64,000 nucleotides of DNA, taken from the NCBI GenBank assembly GCA_024195265.1, contig JAJLRJ010000005.1, forward strand, positions 19,090,036 through 19,154,035, read 5' to 3'. The notes under the pieces were generated by a model. It ran no database searches. It worked only from the letters and a program-made list of their open reading frames with translations, and was not told the origin of the DNA. This DNA comes from Dendrophyllia cribrosa (taxonomy: Eukaryota; Cnidaria; Anthozoa; Scleractinia; Dendrophylliidae). The first letter of the stretch is position 1. Each line of letters opens with the position of its first letter. Shown piece by piece: positions 34,850-46,545 of the stretch. The position numbers and the translations under genes are program-made.

Positions 34850-35105
34850 TAAAATACGAAAAAAGCAAGTGATACACTCGAACACCTACCCCGCGGCCTG
34901 GCCAGTACCTTACGCGCAGCGCACAGTCGATGATCATGTGTGAGACCCTGCCTTGGCTATGTCATGCTGATGAGTCCTAACTAGGACGAAACAGCTGTCC
35001 ATGGCTGCCACTGCCCGGGTGATATGGCTGTGCGCATGCGTAAGGTACTGGCCAGGCCGCGGGGTAGGTGTTCGAGTGTGTCACTTGCTTTTTTCGTATT
35101 TTTAC
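34850..35105. mobile_element. 256-bp hammerhead-bearing element with inverted ends and 11-bp TSD
   Basis: Ends of ~76 bp are inverted: 34850-34925 and 35028-35105 share AATACGAAAAAAGCAAGTG and CACCTACCCCGCGGCCTGG (in inverse). TTTGAGTCTAG flanks the element exactly (34839-34849, 35106-35116). The middle holds a complete hammerhead. No ORF. The plan (inverted partial tail, hammerhead, tail) is what a Penelope-type terminal repeat would give after inverted priming, so I infer a non-autonomous Penelope relative. Confidence 0.8.
34954..35010 (+). ncRNA. Type I hammerhead ribozyme
   Basis: Core: CTGATGA (34967-34973), helix II GTCC/GGAC with a TAACTA loop, GAAA (34988-34991), then CAGCTGTC with cleavage expected after 34999. 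Helix I pairs CATG (34963-34966) with CATG (35000-35003); beyond an internal loop TGGC (34954-34957) pairs with GCCA (35007-35010). Helix III is short with a CAGCTG palindrome, favouring a dimer. No core base is missing. Confidence 0.9.
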
Positions 35106-35282
35106 TTTGAGTCTAGGCATTCTGATTGGCGCGGGAAAAGACAAACAGTACAAGCTTTCTTTGGTGGGCGAGTGCTGAATTTAGTGTTTGGTCGCCATTT
35201 TGGTTTTGCAAAACGTCGAGGGCTGGGAGGAGTGAAAAAAGTGGGAAGGGGGCGGGGAAGAGAATGAAAAAATGTCCTATTT

Positions 35283-35315
35283 TTCCTTCCTCTCCCCTCC
35301 CCCCCCCCCCCCCCC
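35283..35315. repeat. Poly(C)-rich tract
   Basis: A C-rich stretch with a long uninterrupted C run, in low-complexity CTCC context. Confidence 0.8.
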
Positions 35316-35548
35316 TCCTCCAGCCTGACTCCCACACCCTTGGTCACGTCTTTTGACTCGCCTTATAATTAGTCCACGGTTTCACTCATCAGCGCTCGTT
35401 CGTCCCCCAAATACGTCTGTTTTGCAGAATAAAGTAATTTTAGGACTTGTCTATATACAAAAACTATAATAATAGCAAAACCACAGCGACAAACCAATAA
35501 AGAGTGCCGGATCTATCGTAGACCTGGATCAGTAAAAATCTTGAAATA

Positions 35549-35811
35549 GTATAGGTAAAAACGGCAAACTGATCCTTACGGCAAGGAGAAGAGATGAGAC
35601 AGAAGTGAAATAAAAAAACAAACAGTTGAATATATTTGCCCGATATTTCGGTTTGCAAAACAAACCTTCTACGGGGGCTAAAAGAGGTTTGTTTTGCAAA
35701 CCGAAATATTGGGCAAATATATTCAACTGTTTGTTTTTTTCATTTCACTTCTGTCTCAATCTCATCTTCTTGCCGTAAGGATCAGTTTGCATTGCCGTTT
35801 TTACCCATACT
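35549..35811. mobile_element. Fold-back of a second Penelope-like 3' end (family B)
   Basis: Arms of ~120 bp (35549-35666, 35686-35811) are inverted around a 19-base spacer. The inner ends carry GGTTTGTTTTGCAAACCGAAAT, a hairpin followed by GAAA and TAT(C/T), comparable in layout to the hammerhead-like motif at 3748-3775. A related single copy is at 43700-43800. No coding sequence is present. Confidence 0.55.
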
Positions 35812-35982
35812 TGTTTATATAACCGCTGTTCACATGGTTTACTCAGCAGTAACAAAGATACACGTGCCGAGCTCAATGCGAAAGTAGCAATCACTGTCTT
35901 AGCTAATAAGCACCACGCGTTCGTTTAATAAATTCAAATTAATTTACAAAATTTATTTAAACTGACCTCGGAGGTACATAAC

Positions 35983-36420
35983 TACAATCTTAGAGGCAGT
36001 AAATTTGACCTGCAACTACCTAAGCTTAAAACTAATTTCATGAAACGATCTTTTTCCTATCGTGGTGCCATTGCCTGGAATGAGCTTCCCAATGAAATAC
36101 GAGAACTCAGTAGTCTAACCGCTTACAAAAGAGCTCTCGAACAAAAATAGAATCTGGTTCTATGACATCTATGATTGTAATTTTTATGTGTTTATAGAGG
36201 ATATTATGATGTAAGATAGTGTTTTTTATTATTAATCTTATTAGTATTATTTAAACCAGTATAGTGTAACAGTTTTGCCACTATATATATATATATATAT
36301 ATATTATATTTTTGTTATCATTTAGATTAGATTATATTTAAGTGCACGGCATGTCTGAAAACCAGTTTTACTGAGCCGTTTTACCGTGTTTAAATAAAGT
36401 TAATTGAATATTGAATTGAT
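35983..36420 (+). mobile_element. CR1/L2-like LINE, 3' fragment
   Basis: From 35983 to a TAG at 36148-36150 the frame gives the typical C-terminal end of CR1/L2 reverse transcriptases (SFSYRGAIAWNELPNEIREL, then SLTAYKRAL). A 3' UTR follows with a (TA)n patch and a final TTTAAATAAAGTTAATTGAA-type tail near 36420. It is strongly 5' truncated and not autonomous. Confidence 0.8.
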
Positions 36421-36805
36421 TTAAACATCATGAGAGATCGAAGATTCTGATTTGTCAATGGGAATGGGAAACTTTTTCAAAATAACACAAAATTATTGGC
36501 TGTTCTCTTGTGGACTTTGATTTAACATGGCCGGACTTTGGACTTTTATTCATATGGCCGCAGCAATCATCTTTGTTTACATATTTCTATTAGAATAATA
36601 AATAAAATATGGTATGTGACATGGTACAAATGTGAACTCCAGGAAAGTGCACAAATGAAATGAAATTATGCACAAATGCTTGCGAGCGCAAGCGCATTCT
36701 TAACTCCAACTGACTTGCTTTCATTCGCGCGCCATCGGGATTTCTGCAGCCTTCAAACCCTGAAATCCATTCAGCCCATTGGCAAAATGCAACCAAATCG
36801 CGAGA

Positions 36806-37086
36806 GAATAGCGTTCCGCCCAGGTGACGCCATATTTGGCAGCATTGCATTGTGGGATCGAAATGCGGACAAATATTTCAAAATGGCTGCCTCGGAAACA
36901 CCAGTTTTTGCGATTCCTGTACATGTTGAGGAAAATTGTCGAGTTGTACCTAAGAACAGTGCTTCGTAGCACCTGCTTTTTTCGTAGCTTCCTGCATAGT
37001 TCTTGAATGTTTGTTCGCATTTCAATCCCATGATGCTGCGCGAGTTTTCTATTTTTAGAATCTGGGCGGAACGCCATTGGAACCTA
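36806..37086. mobile_element. Diverged palindromic TIR element
   Basis: GCGTTCCGCCCAGG and the inverse CTGGGCGGAACGC mark the ends. Inside, ATTGTGGGATCGAAATGCGGAC faces TGTTCGCATTTCAATCCCATGAT, so most of the element is a degenerate palindrome. Confidence 0.6.
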
Positions 37087-38185
37087 TTCCATAACACTTT
37101 TTTTTTTTACGTATACTAACACAAGTAGGAAGGAAAATACGTTTTAATTAAGTGTTGCTAGCGTGTGTACAAATTCTTATTGCATGAAATTGCTTGTATT
37201 ATAGAAGTTCTATCTGATCATGCGCGCATGTGTCTCTTGTGAAAATTACACTATAAGGCTAGACTGTTCACAAGAACAATAACAGCCTTCCATCGACAGC
37301 AATAAACAGCATAAAACGAACATACATCGAATTAAAAAACTTCCGCAGATTGTGGCAATTCAGAGCATGTTGATTTTACGTGGAGGTGACTTGTTATACT
37401 GCACAAAATCCTTCTCAAGTAACTCACTCATATGAATCACGCTATGCGAGTCCAGGAGCTATGAGCTGCGGGCTCACACCATTGCTCTATAGCCTCATAC
37501 GCAGACGTAAGTTCTTTGACTACTTCTGACTTGTAGTGAAGAAATTATTACAGATTGTTTGATGAGCACATAGAATGTATTTGCGTTGGAGGCTACTACA
37601 CTACGTACATTAAAGTATGTTTGTTCTGTTCGTTCATGCTCGGTGTCTATGTCTTCGCCCTCTTCAAACACAATGCTGATAGTGCGTTAAAACCTTTATT
37701 GACAATTAGATAGATACTTTTTTAGACACAGAATTAATAAAGCTGACACTTTATATTTACAATAAAGCTGTGCATCTAAAGTTAATCCATACCAATTCAT
37801 AATAGTACAAATTAAGAACAATAATACTAATTATAGGCTCTCTGAAATTATTTCTATAGGTATCATTTTAACAGTATCTTCTCTTTGAAACAAGCGGCGA
37901 CATCTCGAGACAATATTATTATCGAGGGCTGTTGTATACAATGACCAATCCATTTTTAATGGAGACCCTCTGTGGAGAAGAAAAAAATTACTATTAAATT
38001 AAATGTTTGTAAGCCATTTTATACATCGCACCATAAAAATATGAAAGTAAGATCAAAGAGTCGGCATAAGTGTCCAATATACATAGTGTATCTTGTGTCT
38101 GAGAGATTTCAGCTTGGTATGTAGTATTTACGCACTGAAATAATTTGTTTGGTTCTATGGCTGATGTTTATGTGGGCTGTTGCCC
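37087..38185. other. Intergenic, nothing recognised
   Basis: AT-rich DNA, no supported gene or repeat. Confidence 0.35.
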
Positions 38186-38490
38186 TATCTGAGGGAGCGG
38201 GGTGGGGTGAAGGGTACTTCCCTATAAAAACCATATAGGTATGCGGCCCAAATGGTATGGTTTTTAAGCCGTTTTGGTCTGTAAATGGATATCGATTTGG
38301 GTCAGGTCTCAAAAATGGGTATCGATATAGGGATCGGGCCTGAAAATGGGTAGGCGAAAACTTGCATATTTTGTTCTCAAAATGGTTAGGAAAATCGTGT
38401 ATTGTGGTCTGAAAATGGCTAATGCTTTTAGACGGGGATCATACCCCCACCAATATTTTAGCAGTACTCCCCCTGAGACTCCATCAATTT
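38186..38490. repeat. Degenerate internal tandem repeat
   Basis: Words of the type GGTCTGAAAATGGGTA recur every ~25-40 bases with drift, bounded by GGGAAGTACC/GTACTCCCCC-like ends. Probably a decayed transposon interior. Confidence 0.4.
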
Positions 38491-38604
38491 TATTGTACTG
38501 CACTTGGTAATTTGAGAAAGGTATTCTAATCTCGATGAGAGTTCACACGGCGCGTTAATCGAATTTAAACTTGCAAAAAAGAATTCCAATAGATTTCTAC
38601 ATTA

Positions 38605-38991
38605 TGGCCCTGTCACACTATTGAGTATCGTACTAGCGTATGCCAGCGTATGAAAAATATCACTCATACGCTGGTATACGCTGACATACGCTAGGGGTAC
38701 GTTAGGCATAGGTTGTATACGTTTCAAGCACGGTCGCATACGGTGGCATACGCTGGCATACGGCGAGGCAGAATTTTTTTTTAAGCATGCCTAAAAATTT
38801 TGTGCGCATTCGGACGTATGGTTTATTGGCTAAGCATACGCTAGGCATACGCTGAATACGCAAGAGTTACGCTAGAGGTACGTTACTCATAGGTCAAGTA
38901 CACTGGTCATTTTGTGCGTATGAAAATTATTTTATGAATTTTCATACGCAACTCATACCTTTCTCTCATACGCAATAGTGTGACAGGGCCT
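38605..38991. mobile_element. PIF/Harbinger-like MITE with internal CATACGCT array
   Basis: The ends GGCCCTGTCACACTATTG and CAATAGTGTGACAGGGCC are inverted; TTA lies at both flanks (38602-38604, 38992-38994) with a one-base uncertainty. Inside, CATACGCT/AGCGTATG words occur more than ten times in both orientations. Confidence 0.65.
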
Positions 38992-39478
38992 TTAGTAATC
39001 CCACACTAATCTCTACGAAATTATTTTCCTTTGGCGGTTTGAAGGCACGTGTAAAATATTTGCCAACTCTTACGATTTCTCAACCTTATCAGTATCGCAC
39101 AGAGTTAATAATAGTGCCCTGACTAAGACTTAAATTAAAACTCTTACCAACTCGCATCTCTCACCGAGGTCGCGGATCGGAAACAGAGGCTTTCAAATTT
39201 TGAATCGCTTTCAACTCACCATTTGAAGATTCATCATTCTGAAAAATCCTGGTGCATCGCTCAAGCTAGTGTCTGCAGACCAGCTACCTAACAAGCTAAC
39301 AAGAAAAATATAAGGCACTTTGGTTTATAACCGGTAAAGAGGTTCTGTAGGATGGGGAGGGGTGTAGATAAACCGATACACATTTGGGACATTACTACTT
39401 TGTTCCTTGGGTCGATCTCGCCTTTTCAATTCGTATTAGTGTTCCACTGTCTGTCATTTAACATTATCATACAACATA

Positions 39479-39757
39479 GCAAATACGCGCTTTGGTTTAT
39501 TCAGCAGAAACTTTATAATAATGCTCGGTAGTTTTACGAGTCGGGTAAACCGCATTATAGAACTTTTTGTTGAACAAACGCGTTGCATACGAACCAAAAG
39601 GAATGCAATTACACTTGTGTTGATATGTCTGATTGCGCGCTAGGAAAAATGCGCCTTGGTTTATTCAGCAGAAGATTTATAATAATGCTCGGTATTTTAC
39701 GAGTCGGGTAAAACATCATACCGTATTATAGAACTTATACTGAACAAACTCAATGTA
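39479..39757. repeat. Direct duplication of ~110 bp
   Basis: TTTGGTTTATTCAGCAGAAA...TTTTACGAGTCGGGTAAA at 39479-39590 recurs at 39643-39757 with small changes. Confidence 0.7.
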
Positions 39758-40946
39758 TAGACCAGGATCCACATGCAGCAGACGTCGAGAAAAGGAAAAG
39801 CGAAATGACCGACGACTTCAGAAGAAAAACGTCTGAGTAAGTGAGTAATAAGTGGGCAGTGAGCCATTCAGCTATTAGGACACTCAGTTAGTAAACAAAT
39901 CAATCAATAAATAATAACAATAAATAAATATTGTTTGTACGCTTCAAGACGAACAAACATAATAAACTTCTCTCAGGCCTCAGCTTCAGAATCGATGATC
40001 TTTCATTCGTGATCATGACTGGCAATAGAAAGGAAGCATCACCAAGTCTTGAGCTTCTTAATGAAAGAAGAAAGGTTAGTATAGCTTAAACTATTGCATG
40101 CAACGTTATAAATTCGAGAAACAACTGTGATATGCTGTGATTCTTCTACATGGACCCCTGTAAAGATAAAGGAAAACACAGTTGGCAACGATTTCATCAA
40201 TGAGTACAATCCGGACGACAACACCAGATTGAGACTGGGAAGGCTTGAGACCTTTTTTATTATATATAAATAAGTATATATCGGTTCAACTGATACATAC
40301 TTAAAAAATATTATATACTTATTTAAACAAATAGAACACACCCACTCTTGCACTTGTAACTATTCACTTTTGCAGGCGACTCAGCTCTCCAAAAGTAGAA
40401 TGAGTATTTACATCCTCGTTCCAGTCAAACGCCTACTGACTTCCACGACACCGGAAGAAACCTGGTTACCTTGGTAACGCAGTCTGCGATGTAAGGAGCA
40501 ATAAGGAGTATGACCGAGGAACGAAAGACTACAGTTAATCATCTGCCAATCATTCACACATCAGTGAATGACTGACACGTGATAAACGCGTGGTCGGGCC
40601 TCATGTCCCGCGTCACTTCGAATCAATGGAACAGCAATTGCCAATCCTCCAATGAAAACGAAGTGAACACAAGAGCATAATTGTTTCAATTTAGAGTGAC
40701 CAAAAAGTATGATAACTCGCAATTGAACCTCCATCTAAATAACAAGTTCAAATGTGCGATAAAGCTGGTATCCTATTACGTCATTTAAAAAATAAGTTTG
40801 AAACTGAATCAAAATAGAAAAAGATAAAGATAAAACAAATAAAAATGGCGTTCGCTTGATAGAAGAAAAACAATACCGAAGTACAAATCACTTGAAACGG
40901 AAATATACAAGGGTACTGGAACACCTGCGGAAACATGCATACTTAC

Positions 40947-41966
40947 CGCCGGTTAATTGCACAGTCGTTGGTGGTGTACTCGGACTCACTGATGGTGACG
41001 CGCTGGTCGAGACAGAATGGCTTCTACTCGCAGATGGCGTGGAGCTCTGACTGACTGATAACGACACGCTGGTCGAGACAGATTGGCTTGTACTCACAGA
41101 TGGCGAGGAACTCTGACTAACTGATGGTGACACGCTGGTCGAGACAGATTGGCTTATACTCACAGATGGAGGAGAACTCTGACTCACAGATGGTGACGCG
41201 CTGGTCAAGGCAGATTGGCTTGTACTCACAGATGGAGAAGAACTCTGACTCACAGATGGTGACGCGCTGGTCAAGACAGATTGGCTTGTACTCACAGATG
41301 GAGAAGAACTCTGACTGACTGATGGCGACACACTGGTAGAGACAGATTGGCTTGTACTCACAGATGGAGAAGAACTCTGACTGACTGATGGCGACACACT
41401 GGTAGAGACAGATTGGCTTGGACTCACAGATGGAGAAGAACTCTGACTCACTGATGGTGACGCGCTGGTCGAGACAGATTGGCTTGTACTCACAGATGGA
41501 GAAGAACTCTGACTCACAGATGGTGACGCGCTGGTCGAGACAGATTGGCTTGTACTCACAGATGGAGAAGAACTCTGACTCACAGATGGTGACACGCTGG
41601 TCGAGACAGATTGGCTTGTACTCACAGATGGAGAAGAACTCTGACTCACAGATGGTGACGCGCTGGTCAAGACAGATTGGCTTGTACTCACAGATGAAGA
41701 AGAACTCGGACTCACTGATGGTGACACGCTGGTCAAGACAGATTGGCTTGTACTTACAGATGGAGAAGAACTCTGACTCACTGATAGTGACGCGCTGGTC
41801 GAGACAGATTGGCTTGCACTCATAGATAGAGACGAACTCAGACTCACTGATGTTGGCACGCTGGTCGAGACAGATTGGCTTGTACTCACAGAAGGAGAAT
41901 TCGAAGAACTCTGACTCGCTGATGGTGCCACGCTGGTTGGGAAAGATAGCGAAGCACTCTGACTCA
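40947..41966 (-). CDS. Ser/Thr/Pro-rich tandem-repeat exon of an unidentified gene
   Basis: About 14 units of 66 bp encode a 22-residue repeat of the type SVSQSSSPSVSTSQSVSTSV. The exon has a strong donor at its 3' side (GGCG|GTAAGT, 40941-40947) and a plausible acceptor after a T-rich tract (41967-41968). The boundaries give 1020 bp with phase 1 at both ends, so the exon is symmetric and can be skipped or repeated without shifting the frame. It ends with the less repetitive TTVQLTGG. Such sequence is typical of a heavily O-glycosylated extracellular stalk or mucin-like protein. No signal peptide or other domain is visible; neighbouring exons were not found, so the gene is unidentified. Confidence 0.6.
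40985..41930. repeat. 66-bp coding minisatellite
   Basis: Roughly 14 tandem copies of a 66-base unit (GATGGTGACACGCTGGTCGA...). Because 66 is divisible by 3, other frames also stay open and give spurious plus-strand frames. Confidence 0.9.
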
Positions 41967-42631
41967 CTGACATTGATAAAAAAATGGAAAAAAATCAGTG
42001 CTTGACCTCTTTGGAAGAAATAGTCTAGTTAGAAAAAGTATTAGGTATAACTGGAAAGTTGGAAAAGCAACACAGAAGAATAAGCTTCTCTTTTACATAA
42101 TATTTTTTGCCTGTTTGGCTTTTACTTCAGCTGCTTTTGTCAACTTCTTTTTTGTATACAGGCTCATACTATTCTTTAATATTCTTGATGACAAATTAGA
42201 AACATATTACAAATAATGTAGAAGAAATTGTCACATGACAGGATGGATATCTAGAACATTGATTCTGTTTTGGTATGGTGTCTTACAGACTTTTTCTCAA
42301 AGTCCTTTCTAACATTTTTTATGAGACTTTACATGTTTACTAAACTAACGAAAGGGGATAATAGTTCTTATGGTGTAAAGTGATCATTTGTGTTCAAGCC
42401 TCTTGTATTCTTATTGTAATCTCAGTTTGAGAATATTTTCGTAGCAGCCATGTAATTACTCTCCCAGTCCTCAACGTGAGCCTATGGATTTTTTAACTTA
42501 CGTCATACAATGTCGGCGCAAAAAAAGTCTCAGAGACGGTTCCACCATGATATATCAGCGAAATAATTTTAGCGACAAACTAGGTCAGTCGTGCATGCTG
42601 TCATGCATTGTGCAACAACTGCAGTCTTTTA

Positions 42632-42813
42632 AGGCTGTTTTTCACTAGCGCATAAGCATAAGCACAAGCCAACATACGCAGACTCAGTAACGTGTTGATC
42701 ATTAGTGCCTATTGTTCTGTTTTGTTCAAACAATTGGAACTAATGATCAACATGTTACTGAGTCTGCGTATGTTGGCTTGTGCTTATGCTTATGCGCTAG
42801 TGAAAACCAGCCT
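42632..42813. mobile_element. PIF/Harbinger-like MITE, TTA TSD
   Basis: The ends AGGCTGTTTTTCACTAGCGC and GCGCTAGTGAAAACCAGCCT are inverted, TTA flanks both sides (42629-42631, 42814-42816), and the arms run ~75 bp each. Confidence 0.8.
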
Positions 42814-42816
42814 TTA

Positions 42817-44274
42817 GCACTCAAAGCGCTATGAAAACTAACAAGGAGAAGGAAAAGAACATTCGGTCCATAGTTTTATCTATTTGATTCCAGGGTTTTT
42901 AATTAGTTTGTACAAATCCGATAGTTAATTTCTCATATTAAGATTCACAATTGTGCTGTTTCAGTACCTTACTAGTTATTTGCTAACTGAGTTTAACTGC
43001 CGGATGCGGGAATTAAGTCGCGACAGTCTGGATCACACGTATCGTATACGCAGGGATATTCCGTCCATGCCTCAAAGGCTTTTTTGATTAGCTTTCTTTT
43101 GCACGTCCGCCATTTTACCACGAATGTACGGTGGTGTTCTCATGTCAGGTAGTGTTTTAATTCACAAATCGGGCCCGACGCACGAAAATGTAGGCGCGGC
43201 TGCCAAATATATCTTGCCGAATCGGGCCGACTTGTTGTTATTTGGAGTCGCGAGCATATCGGATCACAATTCACGCGCGTCCAGATTTATCGTGGCCGAG
43301 AAATGGAGCCGATATGTTAATATAAAGAGTTATCACTCACACAATGCAGTGCTGTTTGACGTCACCATAGTAACATGCAAAAATGAAATTGAAATGATGA
43401 GGTAAACGCAACTTGCCATGACGTTCCTGCAAAGGAATTGAACATTTTAGAAGATAATAGAACGATTAACTGAACAATGATAATTTATAAATATCAATAT
43501 GAATGATAAAGGAAAATATGAATTCCTAAATTATAATAATAATTATCAGTTAGATTTTTTATAGCACCATTTACATAAGCGATCAACGGAACTCTACATT
43601 CCATGATTATCAAAATTACTACAACAAAATAAGATTAGAATAAGTATACAAAATGTCAATAACTGAAAGAAAAGTGTAAACGTGAAACAAGTGAAACAAA
43701 TTAAACGGTAAACAAATGAAATAAAAGTGAAATATAACAGTGCCCAATATTTTGCTTTGCAAAACAAAACTTCTTCGGAGGCTAAAACGATAAAACTTAC
43801 GTACATTTTAGCAAGTTTTAATAAGAGATCAATGAAGCAGGTTTTATGTTACGTAGTACAGTCATAGTATAACTAAGAGAGTGAATCTTTTTCAGACCAA
43901 TTCTATAATATATACACTAGCTGGTATAAATAAATCGGGAGTTTTAAATGGTATAAAATAGGTAGCTAATTTCGGTAGCTCAAATTGTATATTAAACATT
44001 TAGACAGTACATACCAAACTGCTTCAAGCGACTATAACTATAAATCAAGTTGGTTTTGTGAAATGTACTGATGTCTGTTTAGATGCATTTGAACACATTT
44101 TGTCAACTCACTTGTTCATTCTTCAGCAAACAGTCCACGGTTGTAAATAGTCATTACAAGACTGATAATTTGTTGAAACGTTTTCTATTATACTCCTGAT
44201 CACAACGCGGAACGCAATTTAGCTTCGGAAGGTATGTAAATCGCTTGATTGAGCATTTACTGCGACTTTCAATA
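42817..44274. other. Intergenic; family-B Penelope-like 3' end near 43700-43800
   Basis: No supported gene. A 93-codon plus-strand frame at 43124-43405 is GC-richer than its surroundings but carries no motif I recognise. Positions 43700-43800 match the arms of the fold-back at 35549-35811. Confidence 0.4.
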
Positions 44275-44489
44275 ACATGCGGAATTTGAAATTCAAATCT
44301 CCACAAACGGTTGCGTCATTCCCTGCCGTCAATCATAATTAATATGAAAGCCAACGGACCATGTAAAAAAGAAACAAACAAAATGGAAATCTACCAATCA
44401 TAGTAAAGATCTGTTTCCTGAGAGGTAAGCTAAGACGATTGACGGCAGTGTAAAACGCAACCGTTGCTGGTGGTTTGAATTTCAGATTC
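44275..44489. mobile_element. Diverged palindromic MITE
   Basis: GGAATTTGAAATTCAAATC...CGGTTGCG at the left faces CGCAACCG...GGTTTGAATTTCAGATTCC at the right. Its right end abuts the next element. Confidence 0.55.
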
Positions 44490-44495
44490 CACGTG

Positions 44496-45376
44496 TATGG
44501 TGGCCTAGAACTGCCATAAGGATTTTTGCTTTGTAATGGAGATTTTTACTTTAATTTTGAATTAATTTTTAAATTTTTAATTTAATTTCATAAAATTTAT
44601 TTTTTTTATTATAAAAAAAATATTCTTTTTTTGTCGATGATAAAAAATTCTTTTTTTTATGGCTAGAAATCAAAAACTTTTACTGAGACGGAAACAGCGA
44701 AAAAATAATGAAATAAATCACAATGAAAAAAAAAAAAACGAAAAGACATTCTTTTTTTTGGAAAAAAATTTTGGACCCCTGTGAAAAAAAAATTGTTGCA
44801 CTACGATCGGTGAAACTAATTTCAAAATAGCGAAGGCGTCTGTCCAGGGTTCTAATACTCCATGCATAATGAGACCTTGTTTAACGTAATTAATTTGCGT
44901 TTCCTTTAGCTCGATGTTTCTTTCCATGCATCGTTGCGAATCCTAGTAGCTGCCATATTGGAACGAGCATGATGCTAGGTGGCGCAATGCATCTTGGTCT
45001 ATGGCAGTTTTAGGCCACAGCGGTCCACAATTTTTTTTCACAGGGGTCCACAATTTTTTTTTCACAGCGGTCCACAATTTTTTTTTCACAGGGGTCCACA
45101 ATTTTTTTTCCAAAAAAAAGAATGTTTTTTCGTTTTTTTTTTTTTTCATTGTGATTTATTTCATTATTTTTTCGCTGTTTCCGTCTCAGTAAAAGTTTTT
45201 GATTTCTAGCCATTAAAAAAAGAATTTTTTATCATCGACAAAAAAAGAATATTTTTTTTATAATAAAAAAAATAAATTTTATGAAATTAAATTAAAAATT
45301 TAAAAATTAATTCAAAATTAAAGTAAAAATCTCCATTACAAAGCAAAAATCCTTATGGCAGTTCTAGGCCACCATA
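44496..45376. mobile_element. Long palindromic element with ~300-bp arms and internal minisatellite
   Basis: The arms (about 44496-44800 and 45050-45376) are near-perfect inverted copies beginning TATGGTGGCCTAGAACTGCC. CACGTG lies immediately outside both ends and may be the duplicated target. The centre holds a ~23-bp minisatellite. No coding sequence; the arms are very A/T-homopolymer rich. Confidence 0.75.
45021..45113. repeat. ~23-bp minisatellite
   Basis: Four units of the type GGTCCACAATTTTTTTTCAC. Confidence 0.85.
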
Positions 45377-46034
45377 CACGTGTTATTGAAAAGCGCAATA
45401 ACGTCGAATGTTTAAAAGCTTTCTTTGCAACGATCACGCTTCATTGATTGAGACAATATAAAAAATAAACAAATGTAAACAAATGCTCAGTATGACTTTC
45501 AAATCATTCGAGGCTGTTGCTATGCTATGTTAGGCGATCATTTTTATTCAAAAAACGTTTGAAATATTGATAAAGGAAATGGCAACACTCGAAAAATTCA
45601 ATCCTTGTATAACGTTTAGGTTATAGTAGCTATCGTGCGTTTTTACATGCAAAATGTGATAAGTATATATCACGCTACTTCATGCCCGAATTTACTCATG
45701 TGTATAACAGCGCTTTTTACAATGTGTTGTACGTTGTGTTGACGATCTCTTTTCTCGCTAGCTAATTTCTCAGAAAACGTGCGTTCGATAACGGTAGGTT
45801 ATAATATAGCAAGTAGAACACCGCCATACCACAGCCCCGCTGACGCCTACGACCACCTCGTTAAAATCGGATACAATCACTTTTTTCAGCCCGAACAAAA
45901 CACGGTCATTTTGTTCCGACCACCAGCTTTGAGAGTCCCTAACGATTATTTTCTTCGTAAAAGTACACGCAAACGTATATCCCCACTGTAGCACAACAAG
46001 AGGGAGGGGGCGGAGGTGGTTGTAACCCCTCCTT

Positions 46035-46054
46035 CCCCCCCCCCCCCCCCCCCC
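46035..46054. repeat. Poly(C) tract
   Basis: Uninterrupted C run after CCCTCCTT. Confidence 0.85.
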
Positions 46055-46247
46055 GTCCCTGGGTTTATGCAATGTTACAATATTTTCAAAAGATTTTATC
46101 TTCAATAGATATTCTGTTATGCGCTCTTCAACATTAAACAAAAATATCATGGGTTATGGTGGTGCAGGGGATCCGTGACGCCATTTGAAACGACGGCCAA
46201 GATGATCGCCATATTAGATTTCAATCAAAATTAATATATATATTTAA

Positions 46248-46330
46248 CTATTATAGCGCGAAAGCGCACGTGATATGGCCTAATTTTAAAAAAATTAGGC
46301 GATATCACGCAAGCTTGAGCGCTATAATAG
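46248..46330. mobile_element. Small palindromic MITE
   Basis: CTATTATAGCGCGAAAGCGC and the inverse GCTTGAGCGCTATAATAG bracket an AT centre (CCTAATTTTAAAAAAATTAGG). Confidence 0.6.
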
Positions 46331-46545
46331 TTTTATAATTCAACACATTGATAACACAAAGCACAGTTTGAAGAGAAAATATCGCCGACAAGCCTTTTAT
46401 TTTAAAAAAAAGCTTACATATGTTTTATCGCGCGAAACTTGCAACATCACACAGTTCAGGAATGAAAGTGGTGCCTTTGTCAATATTGCGCAAACTTGAA
46501 CACTATAACTGTTTTATAATTCAACACATTGATAACAAATCACAG
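46312..46545. repeat. Direct repeat pair, ~178 bp apart
   Basis: TTTTATAATTCAACACATTG occurs at about 46329 and 46510 with matching flanks on both sides, indicating a tandem duplication of ~178 bp. Confidence 0.6.

Noticed and set aside
35375..35405. CTGATGAGTGAAACCGTGGAC on the minus strand, resembling a hammerhead
   Set aside because: Only two bases separate CTGATGA from GAAA, so helix II cannot form; treated as chance or a deleted relic.
41124..41825. Plus-strand frames repeating MVTRWSRQIGLYSQMEKNSD
   Set aside because: They are the other strand of the 66-bp coding minisatellite, open only because the period is divisible by three.
43124..43405. 93-codon plus-strand frame as a host gene
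   Set aside because: No recognisable domain, splice signals or conservation that can be judged here.
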